Positions 1-5,072 of a stretch of 5,938 bases of DNA are shown here, in pieces (the first letter of the stretch is position 1; each line of letters opens with the position of its first letter). A program made the translations under genes and the position numbers. The notes under the pieces were generated by a model. It was not told where the DNA came from, ran no database searches, and saw nothing but the letters and a program-made list of their open reading frames with translations. The stretch comes from Verrucomicrobiota bacterium (GTDB lineage Bacteria > Verrucomicrobiota > Verrucomicrobiia > Chthoniobacterales > UBA10450): positions 1 to 5,938 of the forward strand of contig QHQV01000071.1 in assembly GCA_003219945.1 (NCBI GenBank), read 5' to 3'.

Positions 1-309
1 GGCTACAAAGTGGTCTGGGGACGCCGGCGAAAACATCGACCGAGAGAACAATTTGTTTTTGGCACAATCCAGGAAGAGGATCGGGTGATCCGGATTAATC
101 CTGCGCTGGACCAGCCATTCGTTCCGCTGTGGTTTTTGCGATACGTGCTTTATCACGAGATGCTGCATTCCGTTGTGCCGGATGAAACGCTCTCTCGAAA
201 TCGCCGGCGCGTTCACACGGAAGAATTCAATCGTCGGGAGCGCGAATTTCGCGATTATCGGCGAGCACGCCGCTGGGAAGACGACAACCTGTCGCGATTC
301 TTGCGCTAA
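1..309 (+). CDS. SprT-like zinc metallopeptidase-fold protein (5' end outside window)
   Basis: The reading frame is open from the first base of the window (Gly-Tyr-Lys-Val-Val-Trp), so the true start lies upstream and the GTG at position 10 is probably not the start. What is visible is a C-terminal part of about 102 residues. The key motif is YHEMLH: the HExxH zinc-binding histidines are encoded at 154-156 and 166-168, with the catalytic-type glutamate between them. A third candidate ligand is the histidine at 214-216 in VHTEEFNRREREF, which matches the (H)xxxF pattern that follows HExxH in SprT-like and YgjP-like domains. The C-terminus is rich in arginine and acidic residues. SprT-like domains occur in DNA-protein crosslink proteases, but many bacterial members have no known substrate, so I assign only the fold. 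Its stop lies 9 bases from the end of the convergent minus-strand cluster. Confidence 0.75.
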   Translation, partial: GYKVVWGRRRKHRPREQFVFGTIQEEDRVIRINPALDQPFVPLWFLRYVLYHEMLHSVVPDETLSRNRRRVHTEEFNRREREFRDYRRARRWEDDNLSRFLR

Positions 310-318
310 CGACCGCAC

Positions 319-468
319 CTAGGGCGTTTGCGTCGCCGTTGGCCGGTATGGTCTCTCATACCACGATGGCGTCGTCGCTACGTTCTTTTTGATCAGGTAC
401 CAAAGCATCATCGCGAGCAGAAGTGAGATCAACTTCGCGCGCCAGTTTTTCAGAATCAGTGTCTTCAT
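319..468 (-). CDS. 49-residue single-pass membrane peptide resembling the N-terminal anchor of YbbR/CdaR
   Basis: This short frame starts at an ATG inside the 3' end of cdaA, overlaps it by 113 bases in a different frame and ends 37 bases beyond the cdaA stop. The product begins with MKTLILKNWRAKLISLLLAM. It has a short basic N-terminus, a hydrophobic stretch at about residues 13-26 ending LWYLIKK, then a polar Pro/Tyr-rich tail of about 20 residues. The pattern 'N-W-x-x-K-L-I-S-L-L-L-A-x-x-L-W' is typical of the first residues of YbbR-domain proteins such as CdaR, whose genes usually follow cdaA. No YbbR repeats follow, and the next gene is convergent only 9 bases away, so the protein appears complete in this short form. 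No clear Shine-Dalgarno sequence precedes the ATG, so translation may depend on coupling to cdaA. Position and motif support a real gene; a role as CdaA partner is inference. Confidence 0.65.
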   Translation of the reverse strand: MKTLILKNWRAKLISLLLAMMLWYLIKKNVATTPSWYERPYRPTATQTP

Positions 469-1231
469 ACTTGCTGTGCAACAAAATTTCCGCAATGCGC
501 TGACGGAACGTCTCTGGAGTGAAATTGCGCTCGATCCGGCGCCGGTGACAAATGGAAATAGCGCCTGTCTCTTCGGAGACAACCACCGCGACGGCATCCG
601 ATTCCTCGGTGATTCCGAGCGCCGCCCGGTGACGTAATCCAAGGCTGCGGTCCAACGTTTCCCGCTGGCTGACGGGAAAAATACACGCCGCTGCTGCGAT
701 CCGGCCGTTACGAATGATCACGCCGCCATCATGTAATGCAGCCTTGGGATGAAAAATGGTCAGGATCAGCTCGACAGAAAATTCGCCGTCGATGACTACG
801 CCTGTTTCTTCGTAAACGCGAATCGACGTGTCGCGCTCAATCGCGATCAGTGCGCCGAACTGTTTATTTGCAAGTTGGGTCACCGCCTCTGCGAGATCAT
901 GGACGGTTTCTCGCCTCTCACTCGTGAGTGAAAAAATCGGGTGGCCGCCAAGCGCAGCCAAGCCACGTCGCAGCTCCGGTTGAAAAATCACCACCAACGC
1001 GATGGCGAGGAAGACCGAGAAACTCCGGACGATCCATCCGATCACCACCAAATTAAGTAGCGTGGAGATCAGGGTCAGCGTAAGAAAGACAATCGCTAAT
1101 CCGGTCAAGACTTTGGCCCCGCGCGTTCCGCGGAAGTACAGGTAGCCGTAATAGATGGCCACCCACAGCAGAAGGATTTCCACCAGGCTGCGCCAGCTTC
1201 TTAGCCACAGATCGATGAATTGGTGAATCAT
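356..1231 (-). CDS. cdaA: Membrane-bound diadenylate cyclase CdaA (DacA)
   Basis: CdaA condenses two ATP molecules into the second messenger cyclic di-AMP, which in other bacteria controls potassium transport, osmotic balance and cell-wall homeostasis. The 291-residue product is close to the family length (about 270-290). Three hydrophobic segments lie at about residues 15-33, 40-60 and 62-82, followed by the conserved IFQPELRRGL helix and the DAC domain from about 105 to 230. Within it are GALIAIER (126-133), the nucleotide-binding LHDGG motif (167-170) and GLRHRAALGI (198-207) with the RHR triad. The usual motif is DGA; here it is DGG. The start overlaps the folP stop as ATGA, with a GAGGG Shine-Dalgarno-like sequence 4 bases upstream. 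The last 37 codons, a charged tail, overlap the short membrane peptide gene. The pairing with folP is known from several phyla; glmM, often next to cdaA in Firmicutes, is not in this window. Confidence 0.95.
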   Translation of the reverse strand: MIHQFIDLWLRSWRSLVEILLLWVAIYYGYLYFRGTRGAKVLTGLAIVFLTLTLISTLLNLVVIGWIVRSFSVFLAIALVVIFQPELRRGLAALGGHPIFSLTSERRETVHDLAEAVTQLANKQFGALIAIERDTSIRVYEETGVVIDGEFSVELILTIFHPKAALHDGGVIIRNGRIAAAACIFPVSQRETLDRSLGLRHRAALGITEESDAVAVVVSEETGAISICHRRRIERNFTPETFRQRIAEILLHSKYEDTDSEKLAREVDLTSARDDALVPDQKERSDDAIVV

Positions 1232-2079
1232 TTTGCCCTCTGCAGAACTGCTTCAGTTACACCTAATGCATACACATTCTCCCTCACATCGTGAACACGA
1301 AATACGTCAGCGCCCCGCGCGCGCAGAAGCGAAGTCAGCGCGAGGCCGGGTATGAGGCGATCGCTGATCTCCTGCGATCCGATCAACTTGCCGAGGAAGG
1401 ATTTGCGGGAAACTCCAATCACCAGGGCTCGATCATGTACGCGCAACTGCTCCAAGTGCGCGAGCAATTCGAGGTTGTGTTTGAGCGTTTTCCCGAAACC
1501 AATGCCCGGATCAAACGCAATCGCCATAGGATCAATGTTTAAACCTATGGCGCGCGCAAATTGTTGTCGAAAAAATTCCGAAATTTCTAGACCGACGTCT
1601 TTGTAGCGCGGCGCGATCTGCATCGTGCGGGGTGTTCCTTGCATGTGCATGATGATGAAGGCCGATTTGGTTTCGGCAACGAGCGGCAGCATTTGGTCGT
1701 CTCCGCGTCCGCCCGTGACGTCGTTCACAATCGAAGCGCCCGCCTGAATCGCCGCCCGCGCAACGGCCGCTTTGGAAGTATCGATCGAAATCGGAATATC
1801 GAGTTTTGGGCGCAAGTTTTCTATCACTGGAATCACGCGACGCAATTCCTCCTCAACAGTGACAGGCTCCGAGCCGGGGCGTGTCGATTCGCCGCCGATA
1901 TCGACGATGTGAGCGCCTTCCGCTGCCATTTGTAAGCCGCGTTCTGTTGCTTTGTCTGCGGTGAGAAATTCACCGTCCTCTGAAAATGAATCCGGCGTTA
2001 CATTTAACACTCCCATGATTAACCCATGCCGAGAGACGTCGAAGACGCGCTTACCGATTTTCCAGATCCTCTCGCGCAT
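1228..2079 (-). CDS. folP: Dihydropteroate synthase
   Basis: This cytoplasmic enzyme joins 4-aminobenzoate to dihydropterin pyrophosphate to give dihydropteroate in folate synthesis; it is the sulfonamide target. At 283 residues it matches the family length (E. coli 282). All TIM-barrel signatures are present: MGVLNVTPDSFS (22-33, with the metal-binding Asn26), DIGGESTRPGS (60-70), SIDTSK (98-103), IVNDVTGG (117-124), MHMQGTP (144-150), FDPGIGFGK (189-197), GVSRKSFLG (222-230, with the substrate-contacting Ser-Arg-Lys) and the C-terminal RVHDV (261-265). The start at 2079 gives the usual short lead before the first strand; no clear Shine-Dalgarno sequence precedes it. It is the first gene of the folP-cdaA cluster visible here, with a 105-base spacer to the PEBP gene upstream. 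No residue change that I recognise as a resistance mutation is evident, though I could not align it. Confidence 0.97.
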   Translation of the reverse strand: MRERIWKIGKRVFDVSRHGLIMGVLNVTPDSFSEDGEFLTADKATERGLQMAAEGAHIVDIGGESTRPGSEPVTVEEELRRVIPVIENLRPKLDIPISIDTSKAAVARAAIQAGASIVNDVTGGRGDDQMLPLVAETKSAFIIMHMQGTPRTMQIAPRYKDVGLEISEFFRQQFARAIGLNIDPMAIAFDPGIGFGKTLKHNLELLAHLEQLRVHDRALVIGVSRKSFLGKLIGSQEISDRLIPGLALTSLLRARGADVFRVHDVRENVYALGVTEAVLQRAK

Positions 2080-2166
2080 TACGAGTCAGACTAACGCAGA
2101 GGCGCGATTATTCGAACTCCTTGTAGAGGCTCTGTGTGGACTGCGGTGACCTACGTTTCGCGCGTC

Positions 2167-2179
2167 GGGGCACCGCCCC
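2167..2179. other. GC-rich hairpin in the folP upstream spacer
   Basis: GGGGC at 2167-2171 pairs perfectly with GCCCC at 2175-2179 around a 3-base loop. It lies in the 105-base spacer between the end of the PEBP gene and the start of folP. On the plus strand it is followed, 8 bases later, by seven T residues (2188-2194), but no plus-strand gene ends here and the T-run encodes the terminal lysines of the minus-strand PEBP gene. On the minus strand no T-run follows it. It is therefore not a standard terminator in the gene direction. It may be a small interspersed repeat or a weak 3' stabilising structure. The rest of the spacer shows no promoter that I would call. Confidence 0.35.
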
Positions 2180-2184
2180 TACAG

Positions 2185-2703
2185 TTATTTTTTTCTTGCG
2201 TAGCGCCCAACCAGCTCGCCCTGCGCGATGACATGACCTTTCATCGCTGCATCCACTTGGCTCCGCTTTGCACCAGAGCGCAATTCCAGTTCGCGATCGA
2301 GAGCGAAAATCTTGAACGAATACCGATGTCTGCCTGGGGGCGGACACGGACCGCGGTAACCTGATTTACCGAAATCATTTGCACCTTGCACGCCTTTTGG
2401 CGCACTGCCTTCCGCAATTGAACTGGTCTGCGGAGGGATGTTCCAGACCAGCCAATGAGTAAACAATCCGCCGGGAGCGTCCGGATCATCGGCAATCAAC
2501 ACAAGACTCTTCGCTTCCGAAGGAATACCGGTTATTTGCAAAGGCGGACTGGTGTCCGACGCGTCACACGTGAATTTTGATGGAATGTCGCCGCCTTCGT
2601 GGAAAGCAGAACTTGTGATCTTCATCGTCGCTCCTCCTGCCGCAACTGGAACGATTGCAGCGAGTAGGATCGCGACTGCACCTCCAGTTATAGACCTGCG
2701 CAT
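2185..2703 (-). CDS. Exported YbhB/YbcL-type phosphatidylethanolamine-binding protein (PEBP/RKIP family)
   Basis: The 172-residue product starts with a signal peptide: MRR, a hydrophobic core at about residues 9-22 (Ala/Ile/Leu/Val), then small residues GGA suited to cleavage near 23-26. The mature part is a full bacterial PEBP domain: KITSSAFHEGGDIP (28-41), SPPLQ (52-56), the anion-pocket motif DDPDAP (72-77), HWLVWNIP (83-90), GYRGPCPPPGRHRYSF (115-130) and the C-terminal GHVIAQGELVGRY. Family members bind anionic ligands; bacterial ones have no settled function, so none is assigned. The start at 2703 is favoured by GGAG 8 bases upstream and by the signal peptide it adds. A longer frame to 2784 would overlap rnr and add no plausible sequence. 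An internal ATG at 2625 has an even stronger ribosome-binding site and would make a 146-residue cytoplasmic form. The gene is divergent from rnr across 61 bases. Confidence 0.9.
   Translation of the reverse strand: MRRSITGGAVAILLAAIVPVAAGGATMKITSSAFHEGGDIPSKFTCDASDTSPPLQITGIPSEAKSLVLIADDPDAPGGLFTHWLVWNIPPQTSSIAEGSAPKGVQGANDFGKSGYRGPCPPPGRHRYSFKIFALDRELELRSGAKRSQVDAAMKGHVIAQGELVGRYARKK
2633..2638 (-). promoter_or_regulatory. Strong internal Shine-Dalgarno sequence before the ATG at 2625
   Basis: On the minus strand AGGAGG lies 7 bases before an in-frame ATG (2623-2625), the best ribosome-binding site in the window. The ATG codes Met27 of the exported PEBP protein, exactly where cytoplasmic YbhB-type proteins begin (MKIT...). 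It may drive a leaderless cytoplasmic isoform. Alternatively it is chance, because GGA-GGA codes Gly-Gly at the signal peptide end. Confidence 0.45.
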
Positions 2704-2764
2704 TGTCGGAGCTCCGATTGAAATCGTATTAAATCGACAAAACTGAGCATATTGTTGCGCCCAA
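2704..2764. promoter_or_regulatory. Divergent intergenic region between the PEBP gene and rnr
   Basis: The two genes are transcribed away from each other from this 61-base AT-richer spacer, so both promoters should lie in or near it. TTGAAA at 2718-2723 and CATATT at 2749-2754 resemble sigma70 hexamers, but their 25-base spacing is wrong, so I name no specific promoter. GGAG for the PEBP gene lies at 2712-2715 on the minus strand. No clear Shine-Dalgarno sequence precedes rnr. Confidence 0.4.
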
Positions 2765-5002
2765 ATGATCGTAAACGGACTCAAAATTAGGGAACAAATT
2801 CTCGCGCTTTTGTCCAGGAAAGATTACCGGCCGCTGAACAAGATCGAGATCGCCAGGAAACTTGGCGTGAGCGGCAGGGCACGAGTCGCCTTTCGCAGCA
2901 CGTTGCGCGACCTCGAACGCGCAGGTGAGATTGCACGGATCCGGAAGGATCGATATGTCTTGCCGGCTGAGGCCGACTTGGTAACCGGGAAGCTATCCGT
3001 TCATCCAGCCGGCTACGGCTTTCTCACCTCGGAAAAACCGGGCGAGCCGGACATTTTCATTGCGGCGGAAAACGTCGGCACGGCGATGCATGGAGACCGT
3101 GTGATTGCACGCATATCGCCTGAACCGCCAGCCGGGCGGATAAAAGGGCGGCGCGAAGGGCGCGTGATTCGAATTCTGGAACGCGCTCACGAAACGGTCG
3201 TAGGGACGCTACAGCGGTCACGGAATTTTTACTACGTGGTGCCGGATGATCCGCGTTTCGTGCATGATATTTATGTGCGCCCTGTAGCGGTAGAGGAAGA
3301 TCGGCAGTCGCGGACCGGCGCTACCGTCGGTGACAAGGTCGTGGTTCGCCTCGACGACTGGCAATCGCGTCATGTGAATCCCGAGGGCGAAATCATCGAA
3401 GTGCTCGGGCCCGCGTCGGCGCCAGGCGTGGACGTGCTTTCCATTATTCGGAAGTATCATCTGCCGACGGAATTTTCGTCAGATGTGTTGGAGCAGGCGG
3501 AGCGTATTCCGGAAAGCGTTGATGCGCAGCAAATCGCCGGACGAGAAGACTTGCGCAACCAATTCATCGTCACCATCGACCCCGACGATGCACGGGATTT
3601 CGACGACGCTATTCATGTGGAGAAGCTTCCAAACGGCGGTTGGCAACTCGGCGTGCACATCGCCGATGTTGCCACATACGTGGAGCCGGGCAGCGCGTTA
3701 GACCGCGAGGCGCGGCGGCGCGGCAACAGCGTTTATCTGCCCGACCGTGTCATACCGATGTTGCCGGAGCGCTTGAGCAATGGTGTTTGCAGCCTCAAGC
3801 CAGAAGTCGATCGCCTCACGCACTCGGTTTTTATTCAGTTTGACAAACGTGGTGTGGCTAAGAGCGCGCGCTTTGCGCGGAGCATGATTCGCAGTGCGCA
3901 TCGCCTGACGTACAAAGAAGCATACGCCATTTTAAACTCGCCGCCTCAGGACCGATTGGGCGAACGGCTTCATCTTGCCTGGCAGCTCGGCGCGCTATTG
4001 CGGCGAAAACGATTCGAACACGGCGCGCTGGATCTTGATTTTCCAGAGGTAAAAGTCTGGGTCGATACACAGGGCGAACCGATACGATTGGAGCGCGTCG
4101 AGAACGATGAATCGCATCAGTTGATCGAAGAATTCATGCTGGCGGCAAACGAAGCAGTGGCGCGGGAACTGAAAAAGCGCGCAATTCCAACAATCTATCG
4201 CGTTCACGAAAATCCCGATCCGGACAAGCTCGCAGAGTACCGTGAGTTCGCGCTGAGTTTTGGCTACAAAGTTGGTGATCTGACGCATCGCGCTGAATTA
4301 CAGCGATTGCTTGTTGAAGTCCGCGGAAAGCCCGAAGAGCAGGCGCTGAAGGTTGGTCTGTTGAAAAGTCTTAAACGCGCTCGCTATGATCCTCGGCCGC
4401 TCGGGCATTACGGTTTGGCAAAGACGAATTACTTGCATTTCACCAGTCCGATCCGGCGCTATGCCGATCTGGTCGTGCATCGCGCGTTAGGTAGGGATGG
4501 CACTCCGTTGCCGTCCACAACTTCTCCAAATACCGAACGGCGGTCACGGAGTGACGCGCCCTACCACATGGCGGAAATTGCTTCTATAGCGGAACACATT
4601 TCAACAACCGAGCGAAATGCGGCCGATGCCGAGATCGACGCAACGCAAATGAAAAAGCTGGAGTTTTTCCAACGGCAACTCGCCGGCCGTAAGCTGCAGA
4701 TTTTTCCAGCGACAGTTGTGGACGTGCGGAATTACGGATTGATGGTCGAATTACCCGACGCTCTTATCACGGGCCTTATCCATGTGTCATCGCTCACCGA
4801 CGATTTCTATCTGTTTGAGCCCGCGCGGCGCCAGCTCATTGGCAGACGATCGCGTAAAAAGTTTAAGGTTGGCGACGATTTGTCGGTATTTGTCGCCCGT
4901 GTTGACGTCTTCAAACGGCAGGTAGACTTCGCGATCGCGCCGGCGACGGAAAAATCGAAGACAAGCCGCCGCCGAGCGAAACGTTCCTCGAAGAACGCTT
5001 GA
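2765..5002 (+). CDS. rnr: Ribonuclease R (3'-5' exoribonuclease, RNB family)
   Basis: RNase R degrades structured RNA processively from the 3' end and takes part in mRNA decay, rRNA quality control and trans-translation. The 745-residue product has the full domain order: winged-helix domain (about 5-66), cold-shock OB folds (about 72-215, with GKLSVHPAGYGFL), the RNB catalytic domain (about 258-575) and an S1 domain (about 643-726, GRKLQIFPATVVDVRNYGLMV). The metal-binding aspartates are intact in DPDDARDFDDAI (272-283; D272, D278, D280, D281), as are NSVYLPDRVIPMLPERLS (Tyr324) and SPIRRYADLVVHR (561-573). It ends in a short Ser/Lys/Arg-rich tail, shorter than in E. coli (813 residues). The start at 2765 gives a normal N-terminus but has no clear Shine-Dalgarno sequence. 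Between RNB and S1, residues 576-600 form a low-complexity linker whose DNA contains a palindrome. The gene is divergent from the PEBP gene and 70 bases upstream of cysJ. Confidence 0.97.
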   Translation: MIVNGLKIREQILALLSRKDYRPLNKIEIARKLGVSGRARVAFRSTLRDLERAGEIARIRKDRYVLPAEADLVTGKLSVHPAGYGFLTSEKPGEPDIFIAAENVGTAMHGDRVIARISPEPPAGRIKGRREGRVIRILERAHETVVGTLQRSRNFYYVVPDDPRFVHDIYVRPVAVEEDRQSRTGATVGDKVVVRLDDWQSRHVNPEGEIIEVLGPASAPGVDVLSIIRKYHLPTEFSSDVLEQAERIPESVDAQQIAGREDLRNQFIVTIDPDDARDFDDAIHVEKLPNGGWQLGVHIADVATYVEPGSALDREARRRGNSVYLPDRVIPMLPERLSNGVCSLKPEVDRLTHSVFIQFDKRGVAKSARFARSMIRSAHRLTYKEAYAILNSPPQDRLGERLHLAWQLGALLRRKRFEHGALDLDFPEVKVWVDTQGEPIRLERVENDESHQLIEEFMLAANEAVARELKKRAIPTIYRVHENPDPDKLAEYREFALSFGYKVGDLTHRAELQRLLVEVRGKPEEQALKVGLLKSLKRARYDPRPLGHYGLAKTNYLHFTSPIRRYADLVVHRALGRDGTPLPSTTSPNTERRSRSDAPYHMAEIASIAEHISTTERNAADAEIDATQMKKLEFFQRQLAGRKLQIFPATVVDVRNYGLMVELPDALITGLIHVSSLTDDFYLFEPARRQLIGRRSRKKFKVGDDLSVFVARVDVFKRQVDFAIAPATEKSKTSRRRAKRSSKNA
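4539..4560. repeat. Palindromic element inside the rnr coding sequence
   Basis: GGCG-GTCAC at 4539-4547 pairs with GTGAC-(G)-CGCC at 4551-4560: nine base pairs, a 3-base GGA loop and one bulged G at 4556. It is read in frame as part of a polar linker (about residues 592-599) between the RNB and S1 domains of RNase R. The downstream edge, CCCTACC, resembles the edge of the hairpin before folP (GCCCCTACAG). It could be a small palindromic mobile repeat inserted in frame, or chance structure in a poorly conserved linker. Confidence 0.4.
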
Positions 5003-5045
5003 GGTTAGTCCGACGCTAGCGATTGGAAATGACGGCTGAACATTT

Positions 5046-5066
5046 GCGGCGATCACAAATCGCCGC
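5046..5066. promoter_or_regulatory. Perfect 8-bp hairpin just before the cysJ start
   Basis: GCGGCGAT (5046-5053) and ATCGCCGC (5059-5066) form a perfect 8-base-pair stem with a 5-base loop. It ends 6 bases before the first possible cysJ start (5073) and covers the place where a ribosome-binding site would sit. No T-run follows on either strand, so it is not a typical rho-independent terminator for rnr. A role in controlling cysJ translation, or in protecting the rnr 3' end, is possible. Confidence 0.45.
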
Positions 5067-5072
5067 TAGAAA

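Noticed and set aside
319..642. A longer 107-residue form of the minus-strand short gene starting at 642
   Set aside because: Residues before the internal Met at 468 have the arginine/serine-rich, structureless composition of an off-frame shadow of cdaA; the YbbR-like anchor begins exactly at that Met.
1291..1935. Plus-strand open frames opposite folP
   Set aside because: They are antisense to a fully conserved dihydropteroate synthase and show no domain or start-site support.
2167..2194. Rho-independent terminator (GC hairpin followed by seven T)
   Set aside because: It points along the plus strand, where no gene ends; the T-run lies in the coding sequence of the minus-strand PEBP gene, and the gap between stem and T-run is 8 bases.
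2704..2764. Specific sigma70 promoter (TTGAAA with CATATT)
   Set aside because: The hexamer spacing is 25 bases, well outside 16-19; a promoter is expected here but cannot be placed by eye.
2704..2784. Extended N-terminus of the PEBP gene up to an ATG at 2784
   Set aside because: It would overlap the rnr start, place 27 non-conserved residues before a good signal peptide, and ignore the GGAG site before 2703.
4787..5056. Minus-strand open frame of 89 codons opposite the rnr 3' end
   Set aside because: It is antisense to the S1 domain and the basic tail of RNase R; no independent evidence.
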